Counted from the stretch's first letter, positions 44,636 through 53,973 are shown. The stretch is DNA of 64,000 nucleotides from Domibacillus tundrae (GCF_000970675.1 NZ_LAJA01000001.1:62001-126000), one strand, 5' to 3'. The notes: a model not told the origin generated them from the sequence alone. Made by a program: numbers and translations.

Positions 44636-45814
44636 ATGAGCGAAGAAAAGCTGCGAATTTTGAAAATGTTGGAGTCGGGGATTATTTCAGCAGATGAAGC
44701 AGTGAAATTGATTGAAGCATTAGAGAAAAGCAGCACAGCGACAAACACTGGTGCGGGTTCTTCGGCTAAATCAACGGAAAGCTTGAAAGGATTTGGCAGC
44801 ATTTTTGAAGAGCTTGAGAAGTTTGGACAAAAAATAGCCGGTCAGCGCCCGAAAACTGAAACTGTCACCCAGTCAAAAGAGAAATTGTTTGAATTCATGC
44901 AGTCTGCTATGCAGCGCTTAAAAGATGTCGAGGTGCCATTTGTTGGTAAAGGTGCTGAGTTCACCCACGTTTTTCATGAGCAAGGCATTGAACCGCGGCG
45001 CTTAAAGCTTGAAACAGCAAATGGTGCGGTAGCCATTCGTCCGTGGGATGGAGAAGGTGTTAAAGCGGAGTGCCGTGTGAAAGTGTATGGTGCTGCAACA
45101 GAAGAGGAAGCACGAGAGTCATTCCTGAAAAACAGCATTTTTTATGCGCGTGAAGATAAGTTGTCCTTCTCTGTCGGTTTAAAATTGATGAAAACGGATG
45201 TTACGCTTTATGTACCATCTAGTGAGTTAGAGGATGTAACGGTCAAACTATTTAACGGCGCATTCGACATGCGTGATGTGCAGGCGGAGAAGCTTGAAGT
45301 TCGTTCCGGAAACGGAAAAATCGAATTAAAAAACAGTACAATCGCTGCACTTGAAGCGGAAACAGGCAATGGACCGATCCGTATTATCGACTGCGAAGGC
45401 GAACGGGCTGAATTAAACACGTTTAATGGCGCGATTCATATTGTCGGTACGTACCGTTTTGCTGATTTGCAGTCATTTAACGGAAATGTTCTATATGATG
45501 CAAAAACGGATAAAGCGGAAGCGGTTCGTGCAGAATCGATGACGGGCAATATTGAATTGTATGTACCGCAGGAATTGGCTGTAAGAGGCGAAATGCGGAC
45601 AACAGCGGGACGGCTTACATTGCCGGAAACCGGTATGGCCAACGTAACAGAAAAAGACGAGCGCATTCAAAAATCATTAAAGTTTGAGAGTGATAACCTG
45701 CTTGATGGGCGCCAGCTCGTTGTGGATGCAGAAACAAAAACAGGCTCTGTTACACTGCGGATGGCGTCCTTGCGCCAGACACCGCCGGACGATTCATTTG
45801 GGGCAGGCATTTAA
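44636..45814 (+). CDS. yvlB: YvlB-like DUF4097 beta-helix protein
   Basis: 392 residues. A SHOCT/YvlB-like N-terminal helical segment (EEKLRILKMLESGIISADEA then VKLIEALEK), an unstructured linker, then a DUF4097 repetitive beta-solenoid (LETANGAVAIRPWDGEGVKA, LEVRSGNGKIELKNSTI, LEAETGNGPIRIIDCEG, LNTFNGAIHI, SFNGNVLYD, AESMTGNIELYVP). It belongs to the envelope-stress yvlABCD set. Start ATG 44636 after GGGAGGT; the longer frame from 44582 overlaps the promoter. yvlA and yvlC are missing here. Molecular role unknown. Confidence 0.88.
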   Translation: MSEEKLRILKMLESGIISADEAVKLIEALEKSSTATNTGAGSSAKSTESLKGFGSIFEELEKFGQKIAGQRPKTETVTQSKEKLFEFMQSAMQRLKDVEVPFVGKGAEFTHVFHEQGIEPRRLKLETANGAVAIRPWDGEGVKAECRVKVYGAATEEEARESFLKNSIFYAREDKLSFSVGLKLMKTDVTLYVPSSELEDVTVKLFNGAFDMRDVQAEKLEVRSGNGKIELKNSTIAALEAETGNGPIRIIDCEGERAELNTFNGAIHIVGTYRFADLQSFNGNVLYDAKTDKAEAVRAESMTGNIELYVPQELAVRGEMRTTAGRLTLPETGMANVTEKDERIQKSLKFESDNLLDGRQLVVDAETKTGSVTLRMASLRQTPPDDSFGAGI

Positions 45815-45838
45815 TTTTAAAAGTAAGGGAGCGTTTTG

Positions 45839-46189
45839 ATGATGGGCTGGCTGATTAGCGTGCTCATTAACGCAGTATTGTTTGTGGCACTGGCCGGTTA
45901 TTTTCCGGGGCTGCATGTTAACAGTTTTTTAGATGCGATTATTGCCAGTCTCGTTTTGTCAATTTTAAATTTGATCGTCCGGCCAGTACTCGTTATTTTG
46001 ACGCTGCCGATCACAATGATTTCACTTGGTTTTTTCCTGTTTGTGATAAACGCGATTACACTGCTTATGACAGACAGCATTATGGGTTATGCGTTCGACA
46101 TTGAAAGCTTCGGCCTTGCCCTCGTAATTGCGATCATTATGTCACTCGTCAATATTGTACTGCAAATGACCATTATACGAAAAAAGTAA
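45839..46189 (+). CDS. yvlD: YvlD-like four-helix membrane protein (phage-holin superfamily IV)
   Basis: 116 residues, four hydrophobic segments (about 5-22, 28-50, 55-78, 88-110). Conserved GYFPGLHVNSFLDAIIASLV and LNLIVRPVLVILTLPIT match the superfamily IV holin-like/YvlD family. Start ATG 45839 follows AAGGGAG; TTG 45836 and ATG 45842 are alternatives. Shares the sigma-W promoter with yvlB (24-base gap), so it is probably part of the response to membrane-active compounds. Confidence 0.88.
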   Translation: MMGWLISVLINAVLFVALAGYFPGLHVNSFLDAIIASLVLSILNLIVRPVLVILTLPITMISLGFFLFVINAITLLMTDSIMGYAFDIESFGLALVIAIIMSLVNIVLQMTIIRKK

Positions 46190-46218
46190 AAGCAGGAAGC
46201 GGCCGCTTCCTGCTTTTT
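46188..46218. terminator. Bidirectional terminator between yvlD and the amidase gene
   Basis: Near-perfect palindrome AAAAGCAGGAAGC-GGCC-type centre-GCTTCCTGCTTTT, about 30 bp with no loop break, and A/T runs on both sides. It separates convergent genes and overlaps the yvlD stop. Confidence 0.85.
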
Positions 46219-46226
46219 GCTATGGG

Positions 46227-46754
46227 TCAATCCATTTTTTGAAGGGCGGATGCAATGGCATGTGCACATGTTTTTCGGTATGCTTTTGTTTTTAACAAAG
46301 CTGCTTCAGTTTGGTTGGTCATAAAACCAGCTTCGATTAAAATCGCCGGCATTTTTGTTTTGCGCAGTACATAAAAATTCGCTGTTTTTACGCCGCGGTC
46401 GTGCCGCCCTGTCGCCATAATGAGTTCACGCTGTACCGTATTTGCGACGGAAAGCGCCTTCACCGGCCGGGACGAGTGCACGTATGTTTCGATGCCATGC
46501 GGTTTTGTCCAGCCGATCCCAAATGCATTTGCGTGAATCGAAATGTATAAATCAGCATACGCCTCGTTTGCTTTTTGGACTCGTTCAGCAAGCGGTACAT
46601 CACGTTCGTCTTCATGAACAAACAGTATGTCAAACGTTAATTCCCTTCGCAAAAACAAAGCTGTTTCATGGTTAAACTCATATTCTTTCATCCCATCCGG
46701 TGTTTGTTTTCCAGGTGTTGTCCATCCGTGCCCCGCATCAATCACTATTTTCAT
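46227..46754 (-). CDS. N-acetylmuramoyl-L-alanine amidase (Amidase_3), no signal peptide
   Basis: 175 residues, a bare catalytic domain. Zinc ligands are His in IDAGHGW, Glu in EYEFNHE and His in ISIHANAFG; the catalytic Glu is in ILIEAGFMTN. It cuts the bond between MurNAc and the stem peptide. ATG 46754 follows AAAGGAGGA. No signal peptide, no SPOR, SH3 or SLH cell-wall-binding module, unlike CwlB/CwlC. It could act in mother-cell lysis, be released with a holin-like partner such as the neighbouring yvlD product, or be a cytosolic recycling enzyme; these are guesses. Convergent with yvlD. Confidence 0.88.
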   Translation of the reverse strand: MKIVIDAGHGWTTPGKQTPDGMKEYEFNHETALFLRRELTFDILFVHEDERDVPLAERVQKANEAYADLYISIHANAFGIGWTKPHGIETYVHSSRPVKALSVANTVQRELIMATGRHDRGVKTANFYVLRKTKMPAILIEAGFMTNQTEAALLKTKAYRKTCAHAIASALQKMD

Positions 46755-46880
46755 TTTTTTCCTCCTTTTTTTCGTTAAGTACAGAAGGATAGAGAAAATC
46801 GAAACCGAAACAGCAGTTTTTCAATGGAAACATGATACAATGGAGGCAATTCGTTTTGTGTGAAGAGGGAGGGAATAACA

Positions 46881-47819
46881 ATGCCAAAAGTGCGTGCAGT
46901 AGATCTTTTGGAGAAATTCGATTTAGAGCTTGTCAGTGGTGAAGAAGGGCTTCATCGTCCGATAAAATTAAGTGACTTGTCACGACCGGGTCTTGAAATT
47001 GCTGGTTTTTTTGATTACTATCCAGCGGAGCGTGTTCAGTTAATCGGGATGACCGAGCTGTCATTTTTTCAGCGGCTCAGCCCGGGTGAAAAAAAAGAAC
47101 GCATGGATAAGCTATGTGATTATGAAACGCCGGCCATTATTGTATCACGTAATTTGAGTGTTCCGGTTGAATTGATTGAAGCATCGGAAGCGTATTCGGT
47201 GCCGGTGATGCGGTCAAAAATGACGACAACGAAATTTTCGAGCCAGCTCACAAACTATTTAGAGTCCATGCTTGCGCCAACAACGGCCATTCACGGTGTA
47301 TTGGTTGATATTTATGGCATTGGTGTGCTCATTACCGGCCAAAGCGGCGTTGGTAAAAGTGAGACGGCACTGGAACTTGTAAAGCGCGGCCATCGTCTTG
47401 TTGCAGATGATTGTGTCGAAATTCGCCAAGAAGACATTGGGCGTCTCGTCGGCAATTCCCCTGAACTGATTGAGCATTTACTTGAAATTCGCGGACTGGG
47501 CATTATTAATGTGATGACATTGTTTGGAGCGGGTGCAGTCCGTTCACATAAAATCATTACGTTAAATGTCAATCTTGAGTTATGGGACCCGGAAAAGCAA
47601 TATGACCGCCTCGGCATTGAAGAAGACAAGCTGCCGATTTTAGATTCGGAAATCACAAAAATTACGCTGCCGGTTCGTCCAGGCCGAAATTTAGCCGTCA
47701 TTATTGAAGTAGCAGCAATGAATTTCCGGCTGAAACGGATGGGTGTCAATGCAGCACAGGACTTTACAGATAAACTGGCCGGTGCAATTAACGATGCCGG
47801 TATTACTGAGAAGCAATAA
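46881..47819 (+). CDS. hprK: HPr kinase/phosphorylase
   Basis: 312 residues. Phosphorylates HPr (and Crh) at Ser46 in response to fructose-1,6-bisphosphate, the central switch of carbon catabolite repression in Firmicutes. Walker [11 protein letters not shown], the LVADDCVEI strand and the HprK signature [20 protein letters not shown]. Start ATG 46881 after AGGGAGGGA; a longer frame from 46860 precedes the ribosome binding site. First gene of the hprK-lgt-yvoD-ppaX-yvoF operon. Confidence 0.97.
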   Translation: MPKVRAVDLLEKFDLELVSGEEGLHRPIKLSDLSRPGLEIAGFFDYYPAERVQLIGMTELSFFQRLSPGEKKERMDKLCDYETPAIIVSRNLSVPVELIEASEAYSVPVMRSKMTTTKFSSQLTNYLESMLAPTTAIHGVLVDIYGIGVLITGQSGVGKSETALELVKRGHRLVADDCVEIRQEDIGRLVGNSPELIEHLLEIRGLGIINVMTLFGAGAVRSHKIITLNVNLELWDPEKQYDRLGIEEDKLPILDSEITKITLPVRPGRNLAVIIEVAAMNFRLKRMGVNAAQDFTDKLAGAINDAGITEKQ

Positions 47820-47833
47820 GGGGTGGGGATGTT

Positions 47834-48658
47834 TTGGATTATCCGTTAAATCCGATCGCTTTTGAACTTGGCAATTTTCAGGTTCATTGGTATGGCATCA
47901 TTATTGGGATCGGCATTGCGCTCGGTTTTTATTTGGCTTCAAAAGAAGGCGACAGAATCGGTCTGCCGCAGGAAACATTTTCAGATTTGCTTATTTGGGC
48001 AATTCCGATTGCTCTAATCTCGGCACGCATGTATTATGTGCTGTTTCAATGGGACTACTATTCACAAAATCCCGGCACGATCATTCAGATTTGGAATGGC
48101 GGCATTGCCATTCATGGTGCATTGATCGGTTCTGTCATTACGGCGATTGTGTTTTCAAGAAAGCGCGGCATTTCGTTTTGGAAGCTCGCAGACATTGCGG
48201 CGCCATCGATTATTTTAGGGCAGGCGATCGGCCGCTGGGGCAACTTTGTGAACCAGGAAGCCCATGGGGGAGAAGTAACCCGGTCTTTCCTTCAAAACTT
48301 GCATCTCCCGGACTTTATTGTCAATCAAATGTATATTGACGGCGCATATTATCATCCGACGTTTTTATATGAATCCGTCTGGAATATTTTTGGATTGGCA
48401 CTGCTGCTTTTCTTGCGCAAAGTTAATCCGAAACGCGGGGAACTGTTTTTGTCGTATGTGATCTGGTATTCCATCGGCCGCTTTTTTATCGAAGGCATGC
48501 GCACGGACAGCTTAATGCTGCCGGGTGACTTTTTGCGGATTGCGCAAGTGTTGTCACTGTCGCTTATCGTCATAGCGGCTGCCATTCTTATATACCGCCG
48601 CGCGAAATACACACTGCCACGTTATGCGGATCAGACCAATCAAGGGAAGGCCGCATAA
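47834..48658 (+). CDS. lgt: Prolipoprotein diacylglyceryl transferase
   Basis: 274-residue membrane enzyme that attaches diacylglycerol to lipobox Cys. Signature [14 protein letters not shown] (the Lgt motif) plus [18 protein letters not shown] and seven hydrophobic segments. The start is TTG 47834 after GGGGTGGGGAT; the overlapping ATG at 47829 is out of frame. Needed for the lipoproteins encoded here (CccB and GerC). The stop overlaps yvoD (TAATG). Confidence 0.96.
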   Translation: MDYPLNPIAFELGNFQVHWYGIIIGIGIALGFYLASKEGDRIGLPQETFSDLLIWAIPIALISARMYYVLFQWDYYSQNPGTIIQIWNGGIAIHGALIGSVITAIVFSRKRGISFWKLADIAAPSIILGQAIGRWGNFVNQEAHGGEVTRSFLQNLHLPDFIVNQMYIDGAYYHPTFLYESVWNIFGLALLLFLRKVNPKRGELFLSYVIWYSIGRFFIEGMRTDSLMLPGDFLRIAQVLSLSLIVIAAAILIYRRAKYTLPRYADQTNQGKAA

Positions 48659-49599
48659 TGAAGCAGACAGTTTTAAAAGGATTGCAGACTGGCCTGAATA
48701 CAACATGGAAGCTCGGAAAGGTTATTTTTCCGATCACACTGATTGTGACCATTTTGCAGTTTACACCGGTACTGCCTTGGATTATCAGTTTGATCAGTCC
48801 GATTATGGGTCTTTTCGGTTTATCAGGCGACGCGGCCATTCCATTGGTCATCGGAAATGCCTTGAATTTATACGCGGCGATCGGAGCGATTTTGTCGCTG
48901 GAGTTGACGGTGAAAGAAGTATTTATTCTTGCGATGATGCTGTCGTTTTCGCATAACCTATTTGTTGAATCAACTGTCGCAATGAAAGTCGGCGTGAAAA
49001 TGTGGATTATTTTAGCGGTGCGTATCGGACTTGCGCTGACGGCTGGGATCGTCATTAACCTAGTCTGGCAGGGAGGCGGCGACATTGCTCAATATGGCAT
49101 GGTCCCTGAAGTGACGGCTCAGCCGGAAACATGGGGCGCGATTTTGCTGCTTGGTTTGCAAAAAGCGGTTTTCGGCGTTTTACAGCTTGCCATGATTGTT
49201 ATTCCACTTATGGTCATGATTCAAATTGCGAAAGATTTAAAATGGCTTGATGCGTTTTCAAAAGCAGTGGCACCAGTCACACGTTTTCTCGGCATGAAAG
49301 AAAATACATCTATGACATTGGCATCCGGACTCCTTATCGGTTTGGCAATGGGGTCCGCTGTGATGATTCAAGCGGTGGAAGAAGATGGTGTCAGCCGGCG
49401 TGACGTGACGCTCGCGTTTATTTTTCTCGTCGCCTGCCATGCTGTTATTGAAGATACGCTTATTTTTATTCCACTTGGAATTCCGGTTTGGCCGCTTTTT
49501 CTCATTCGAATCGTCACCGCCGTCATTTTAACGATTGTGGTAGCGCGTCTCTGGGATCGGCCTGAACGGGCAAGAAGAAAGGAAGCTGCACATACATGA
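48658..49599 (+). CDS. yvoD: YvoD, nucleoside-recognition (Gate) domain membrane protein
   Basis: 313 residues, about eight hydrophobic segments, two Gate/nucleoside-recognition repeats ([40 protein letters not shown]) typical of the SpmA/SpmB-like membrane family. Function unknown. ATG overlaps the lgt stop by one base; the stop overlaps ppaX by four (ATGA). Confidence 0.88.
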   Translation: MKQTVLKGLQTGLNTTWKLGKVIFPITLIVTILQFTPVLPWIISLISPIMGLFGLSGDAAIPLVIGNALNLYAAIGAILSLELTVKEVFILAMMLSFSHNLFVESTVAMKVGVKMWIILAVRIGLALTAGIVINLVWQGGGDIAQYGMVPEVTAQPETWGAILLLGLQKAVFGVLQLAMIVIPLMVMIQIAKDLKWLDAFSKAVAPVTRFLGMKENTSMTLASGLLIGLAMGSAVMIQAVEEDGVSRRDVTLAFIFLVACHAVIEDTLIFIPLGIPVWPLFLIRIVTAVILTIVVARLWDRPERARRKEAAHT

Positions 49600-50252
49600 A
49601 AAACATTACGACTTTATTATTTGATTTAGATGGTACGTTAATTAATACAAATGAGTTGATCGTTGAATCATTTCTTCATACGTTAAATCATTATTTTCCA
49701 GGGCAATATGAGCGTGAAGACGTGTATCCGTTTATGGGACCGCCGCTTATTGATACGTTTGAAGCACTTGATAAAGAGCGCACGCCGGAAATGGTTGCCC
49801 ATTACCGCGCCTTTAATCATGAAAAGCACGATTCGCTCGTCACTGAATTTCAAGGTGTGTATGAGACGATTCGTACGCTGCATGAAAACGGCTTTAAAAT
49901 GGCGATCGTATCAACGAAAATACGTGAAACGATTATCAAAGGACTGAAGCTGACGCATCTTGATCCGTTTTTCGATGTAATTGTCGGGCTTGATGATGTG
50001 GAAAATGCAAAACCGCATCCGGAGCCGGTGGAAAAAGCGCTTGCCGCCCTTGGCGTTTCACAGGAAGAAGCGATCATGATTGGCGACAATTATCATGATA
50101 TCGAAGGCGGACAAAATGCCGGCGTGAAAACAGCCGGTGTTGCCTGGTCGCTGAAAGGACGCGACTTTTTGAATACGTACAATCCGGATTACATGCTCCA
50201 ATCAATGTCAGATTTACTCGACATTTTACAGGTCGGGGCAAAGCAGAAATGA
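49596..50252 (+). CDS. ppaX: Pyrophosphatase PpaX (HAD family)
   Basis: 218 residues. HAD motif [13 protein letters not shown] (nucleophile Asp), motif II STKIR, motif III Lys near [13 protein letters not shown] and motif [13 protein letters not shown]. PpaX hydrolyses the pyrophosphate that HPrK/P releases when it dephosphorylates P-Ser-HPr, so its place in the hprK operon is functional. Four-base overlaps with yvoD and yvoF. Confidence 0.95.
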   Translation: MKNITTLLFDLDGTLINTNELIVESFLHTLNHYFPGQYEREDVYPFMGPPLIDTFEALDKERTPEMVAHYRAFNHEKHDSLVTEFQGVYETIRTLHENGFKMAIVSTKIRETIIKGLKLTHLDPFFDVIVGLDDVENAKPHPEPVEKALAALGVSQEEAIMIGDNYHDIEGGQNAGVKTAGVAWSLKGRDFLNTYNPDYMLQSMSDLLDILQVGAKQK

Positions 50253-50743
50253 GACGGACGAAACGGTATACATTAGAAGGCGGAGCCAACCCGCTTTTCC
50301 ATTTATATAAAACCGTTTCTTTCTGGAAAACTTTCAAAAACATCATAGTTATTGAAGCCGGACGCTTTGTGCCATTTGCCGGTTGGAAAAACGCTTTGTA
50401 CCGGCGGCTCCTCGGTATGAAGATTGGCTATGGGACCGCTTTTGCGTATAAGGTCGTGCCGGATATTATATTTCCGGAACAGATATCGGTTGGCCGGAAC
50501 ACAATCATCGGCTATAATACGACCATTTTAGCTCATGAATATTTAACAAGTGAATACCGGATTGGGCCGGTTGTCATTGGCAATAACGTAATGATCGGCG
50601 CCAACTGCACCATTTTACCCGGAATCGAAATCGGTGACGGAGCCGTTGTATCCGCGATGACGCTTGTGAATAAAGATGTGCCGCCTGGAGCGTTCGCCGG
50701 CGGAAATCCAATGATCATTAAACCTGTTTCAGCAAAAAGCTGA
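50249..50743 (+). CDS. yvoF: YvoF, left-handed beta-helix acyltransferase
   Basis: 164 residues. Hexapeptide-repeat acetyltransferase: [60 protein letters not shown] then AGGNPMIIK. Catalytic His is likely the one in [13 protein letters not shown]. Substrate unknown, possibly envelope sugars. Last gene of the hprK operon; its stop lies in the terminator stem. Confidence 0.9.
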   Translation: MRRTKRYTLEGGANPLFHLYKTVSFWKTFKNIIVIEAGRFVPFAGWKNALYRRLLGMKIGYGTAFAYKVVPDIIFPEQISVGRNTIIGYNTTILAHEYLTSEYRIGPVVIGNNVMIGANCTILPGIEIGDGAVVSAMTLVNKDVPPGAFAGGNPMIIKPVSAKS

Positions 50744-50757
50744 AACAGGTTTTTTTG
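50721..50757 (+). terminator. Terminator of the hprK operon
   Basis: Arms AACCTGTTTCAGC and GCTGAAACAGGTT around AAAAA, then seven T; the 3' arm contains the yvoF TGA. Confidence 0.92.
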
Positions 50758-50844
50758 ATATAGTTCTTGCTGACGGTTCACGATTTTGGAACTATTTCCA
50801 TGTTCATTCGTATACGAGGGAAATGAAAATCAGGAGGAATTGCG

Positions 50845-51759
50845 ATGAATGTCACGATGCTGGAGCAAAATACAGACATGCTGCGCCGAACAGCGGGGAA
50901 GTGGGTCGATAAGCGGCTTGTTTTATTGACGGCGGCCCAATTTGCGGCAAAGCAGGAGCAGATTGATGTGGAAGAATATACAGTACTCTCAAACAAATTG
51001 AAAAAATCAGGCTCGCTTTTTTCACCGCTGCGAACGATTCATTTTCCAATGGCGGGGCTATTAATAGCAAAAGAAGGCGATAAGAACGAAATGATTGCAG
51101 AGCTGCACCAAAAATATGAAACGCTTCGTTCAGCTGGGCTCCGTGCTTCCTCGTACACATACATTGCCGCTTTTTTGCTGGACCCTTCTACACGACCGGA
51201 ACGGATTAAAGAGATCTATGATGAGATGAGGCGGTATCATTCATTTTTAACATCATACGAAGATTATCCGGCTGCTGTTGTCATGGCAAACCGTTCAGAA
51301 AGTGTGACAGAGCTGGTGGATACGTCTGAACACTATTATCGCTTTTTGAATGAAAACGGCTTTTGGAAAGGAAATGATCTTCAGTTTTTGGCCAATATGC
51401 TTGTGATGAATGGCATGTATAAAGAAGAAATTGCCCAGGCTGTTTTGAAAGTGAAAGATGGACTTGAAAAAAATGGATTGAAAATAAAAGGCATGCATTA
51501 CCCATCGCTCGGCATCATAGCGTTATCCGGGAATATCGAGGAACACGTACAAACAGCGCTCGAATTAAAAGAGTCTTCTGCGTTAAAATGGTCAAAAGAT
51601 ATGGCGATCACGCTGGCATCCATCTTTGCTTCTCAAGCGATGATTGAATCTTCTGCCAGCTTGACGGCCGCTGTCCAGGCGATGATTCAAGCGCAGCAAG
51701 CGGTCATTGCGGCATCCACGGCCAGTTTGGTAGCTGCATCGTCATCATCAAGTGACTGA
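50845..51759 (+). CDS. DUF4003 family protein
   Basis: 304 residues, all-helical, beginning MNVTMLEQNTDMLRRTAGKW, with the DUF4003 features LRASSYTYIAAFLLDPS, EIYDEMRRYHSFLTSYEDYP and LQFLANMLVMNGMYKEE. Function unknown. The tail is an Ala/Ser run (STASLVAASSSSSD). AGGAGGA ribosome binding site. Single gene inserted between yvoF and hisZ, which are adjacent in B. subtilis; a terminator lies on each side. Confidence 0.8.
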   Translation: MNVTMLEQNTDMLRRTAGKWVDKRLVLLTAAQFAAKQEQIDVEEYTVLSNKLKKSGSLFSPLRTIHFPMAGLLIAKEGDKNEMIAELHQKYETLRSAGLRASSYTYIAAFLLDPSTRPERIKEIYDEMRRYHSFLTSYEDYPAAVVMANRSESVTELVDTSEHYYRFLNENGFWKGNDLQFLANMLVMNGMYKEEIAQAVLKVKDGLEKNGLKIKGMHYPSLGIIALSGNIEEHVQTALELKESSALKWSKDMAITLASIFASQAMIESSASLTAAVQAMIQAQQAVIAASTASLVAASSSSSD

Positions 51760-51781
51760 ACCGGGCCTGCCCGGTTTTTTA
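51759..51781 (+). terminator. Terminator of the DUF4003 gene
   Basis: AACCGGGC/GCCCGGTT with a two-base loop directly after the stop, then six T. Confidence 0.85.
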
Positions 51782-51812
51782 TAAAGATTAAGAAAGTATA
51801 GGTTTTTGAACG

Positions 51813-52042
51813 ATGTCTAGCTCCAAGCGGTCAGTTCCTCGAGGCCCACACGATGTGGGTCACAAAAGCGTTGCAGCAGGAAGCTGCGTTCTTAGCTTTT
51901 GTACCAAAAAGCCGTCACAGCTGTGTGGCAAAGAGCGCCACTTCTCTGGTCCGTCTTACGCCTGCCGGGGCCTTCCGCTTGGGCCCGCAGGATGCGGGTC
52001 ATAAAGGCGTTGCGGCACGACGCCGCGTTCTTAGTCTTTGAT
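51813..52042 (+). repeat. Structured intergenic repeat B1 with two GTT/GTTCTTA modules
   Basis: Module a 51845-51902: hairpin CCCACA-CGA-TGTGGG, GTC, then ACAAAAGC-GTT-GCAGC-AGGAA-GCTGC-GTTCTTA-GCTTTTGT. Module b 51984-52039: CCCGCA-GGA-TGCGGG, then AAAGGC-GTT-GCGGC-ACGAC-GCCGC-GTTCTTA-GTCTTT. Between them are GTGGC-N7-GCCAC (about 51923-51941) and the sequence CTTACGCCTGCCGGGGCC. The 51783-52149 gap otherwise holds the his promoter and operator. Frames across it (51813, 51853) lack ribosome binding sites. Confidence 0.85.
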
Positions 52043-52052
52043 CCTTTAGTAC

Positions 52053-52081
52053 TTGACGTGAATTGTCAGAACCGTTAAACT
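52053..52081 (+). promoter_or_regulatory. Promoter of the histidine operon
   Basis: TTGACG (52053-52058), 17 bases, TAAACT (52076-52081). It begins 14 bases after the last structured module. Confidence 0.65.
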
Positions 52082-52094
52082 ACAAATAATAAAC

Positions 52095-52118
52095 CTTTAG
52101 TACATTAGCGAACTAAAG
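52095..52118. promoter_or_regulatory. Candidate his operator (inverted repeat)
   Basis: CTTTAGT (52095-52101), 10 bases, ACTAAAG (52112-52118), placed at the expected transcription start. A further CTTTAGTAC half site lies at 52044-52052 against the -35. This suits repression by a TrpR-family HisR (YerC)-type regulator; assignment is inference. Confidence 0.5.
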
Positions 52119-52149
52119 CGAAAATACATGTGATCGGGTGATAAAAGAT

Positions 52150-53331
52150 ATGTCGAAGCTGTTAATGTTTGAAAAGCCAGTTGGAATGCGGGACACATTG
52201 CCGCACATTTATGAAACGAAACGAAAGTTAAAAGAAGCGGCTGAAAGTGCCATGAGAAGCTGGGGATACCGTTTTATTGAGACACCGGCGCTTGAATATT
52301 ATGAAACAGTCGGGGATGCATCGGCGATTTTAGACCGCCAGTTGTTTAAGCTTCTTGATCAGCAAGGAAATACGCTCGTCTTGCGTCCGGATATGACAGC
52401 ACCAATTGCTCGTGTGGCCGCAGCGAAATTATTAAAAGAACGTGTGCCGCTCAGATTAGCTTATTCAGCAAGTGTCTACCGTGCCCAGCAGCGTGAAGGC
52501 GGCCGTGCCGCTGAATTTGAACAGATTGGCGTCGAAATGATCGGCGACGATACAATTAGTGCCGATGCGGAAGTGATTGCACTGCTTGTATCGGTCATGA
52601 AGCAGGCAGGTCTTGAAAAATTCCAGCTCTCCCTTGGCCATATCCGGTTTATAGATGAACTGTTTCGTCAAATTCTTGGGACAGAAGAGCGGTCCGAGCA
52701 GCTGCGCCGGTTTTTATATGAAAAAAATTACGTCGGCTACCGTGAACATGTGAAAAGCCTGCCTCTGTCATCGATCGATAAGCAGCGCCTTCTTCAATTT
52801 TTAAGCTTGTCAGGCGGCATAGAGTGCCTCGATGAAGCGGTAAAATTGGTCGAAGGAAGTACGGGTATTGAAGCGCTTGATGAATTAAAATCGGTGTTCA
52901 GCCGCTTGCAGGAATACGGCGTGGATCAATACGTCACATTCGATTTGCCGCTTGTCAGTCATATGAGCTACTATACGGGTCTTGTCTTTGAAGTGTATAC
53001 AGATGGTGTCGGAGCACCTGTCGGAAACGGCGGCCGTTATGATGATCTGCTTCAAAAGTTCGGCCGTCCGGCTGGTGCAACCGGCTTTGGCCTGCGTGTT
53101 GACTTTTTGCTGGAAGCACTGGAAGAATTAGAAGAGGAAACGGGCGTTCATTGTGTGCTATTCAGCAATGAACGGCGCGTTGAAGCCATACAGGAAGCCC
53201 AAAAACGCCGTGCGGCAGGAGAGTGTGTTTTGCTTCAAGACGTGGCGGGCGTAAAAGATGTCGATAAATTCACCGAAACGTGCAAAAGCGTAACGTTTTT
53301 TGTCGGGAAATCAACAGGAGGGAACGCATAA
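52150..53331 (+). CDS. hisZ: ATP phosphoribosyltransferase regulatory subunit HisZ
   Basis: 393 residues, a catalytically inactive HisRS-like protein needed by short HisG. Motif 2-like RPDMTAPIARVAA and QREGGRAAEFEQIGVEMIG, motif 3-like GGRYDDLLQKFGRP. It lacks the anticodon-binding domain of HisRS. Start ATG 52150 after GGGTGAT; a GTG at 52138 overlaps that site. First gene of an eight-gene his operon. Confidence 0.95.
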   Translation: MSKLLMFEKPVGMRDTLPHIYETKRKLKEAAESAMRSWGYRFIETPALEYYETVGDASAILDRQLFKLLDQQGNTLVLRPDMTAPIARVAAAKLLKERVPLRLAYSASVYRAQQREGGRAAEFEQIGVEMIGDDTISADAEVIALLVSVMKQAGLEKFQLSLGHIRFIDELFRQILGTEERSEQLRRFLYEKNYVGYREHVKSLPLSSIDKQRLLQFLSLSGGIECLDEAVKLVEGSTGIEALDELKSVFSRLQEYGVDQYVTFDLPLVSHMSYYTGLVFEVYTDGVGAPVGNGGRYDDLLQKFGRPAGATGFGLRVDFLLEALEELEEETGVHCVLFSNERRVEAIQEAQKRRAAGECVLLQDVAGVKDVDKFTETCKSVTFFVGKSTGGNA

Positions 53332-53970
53332 ATGTCGATGTTAACCATTGCAATGCCAAAAGGACGAATTTTTGAAGAAGCGGCAGCTCTTATGCAGGAA
53401 GCAGGATATCAATTGCCGCCGGAATTAGATGAATCCCGCAAACTGATTATTGAAGTGCCGGAAGAAAATATGCGCTTTTTCCTTGCAAAACCGATGGACG
53501 TTGCCACCTATGTCGAGCATGGCGTGGCGGATGTCGGCATCGCGGGCAAAGATGTGCTGCTTGAAGAAGAGCGCGATGTATATGAGCTGCTTGACTTAAA
53601 AATCAGTCCTTGTTACCTCGCTGTTGCAGGACTCCCGAATACGTCATTAAATGAAGTGGCACCAAAAATTGCCACAAAGTATCCAACGGTCGCATCCGCT
53701 TATTTCCGGGAAAAAGGCGAGCAGGTGGAAATTATTAAATTAAACGGCTCGATTGAACTGGCCCCGCTTATTGGATTGTCCGACCGGATTGTCGATATCG
53801 TGTCGACCGGCCAGACGCTGCGGGAAAATGGGCTCGTTGAATATGAAACAATCGTCGGCATTACATCCCGCCTTATTGTGAATCCAGTCAGCTATCGGAT
53901 GAAAAACGAGGAGATTGCCACACTTGTCAGCCGTTTGACTGACACGATTGAAGAAAAGGCGGTGCAATAA
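53332..53970 (+). CDS. hisG: ATP phosphoribosyltransferase, short form
   Basis: 212 residues; first step of histidine synthesis, ATP + PRPP to phosphoribosyl-ATP. [34 protein letters not shown] and [15 protein letters not shown] (PRPP loop). The short form lacks the C-terminal regulatory domain and works as an octamer with HisZ, encoded immediately upstream. AGGAGGGA ribosome binding site. Confidence 0.97.
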   Translation: MSMLTIAMPKGRIFEEAAALMQEAGYQLPPELDESRKLIIEVPEENMRFFLAKPMDVATYVEHGVADVGIAGKDVLLEEERDVYELLDLKISPCYLAVAGLPNTSLNEVAPKIATKYPTVASAYFREKGEQVEIIKLNGSIELAPLIGLSDRIVDIVSTGQTLRENGLVEYETIVGITSRLIVNPVSYRMKNEEIATLVSRLTDTIEEKAVQ

Positions 53971-53973
53971 TCG

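Noticed and set aside
51813-52041. Two overlapping ORFs of 62-63 codons in repeat B1
   Set aside because: They translate the structured repeat and lack ribosome binding sites; B2 does not preserve the frames.
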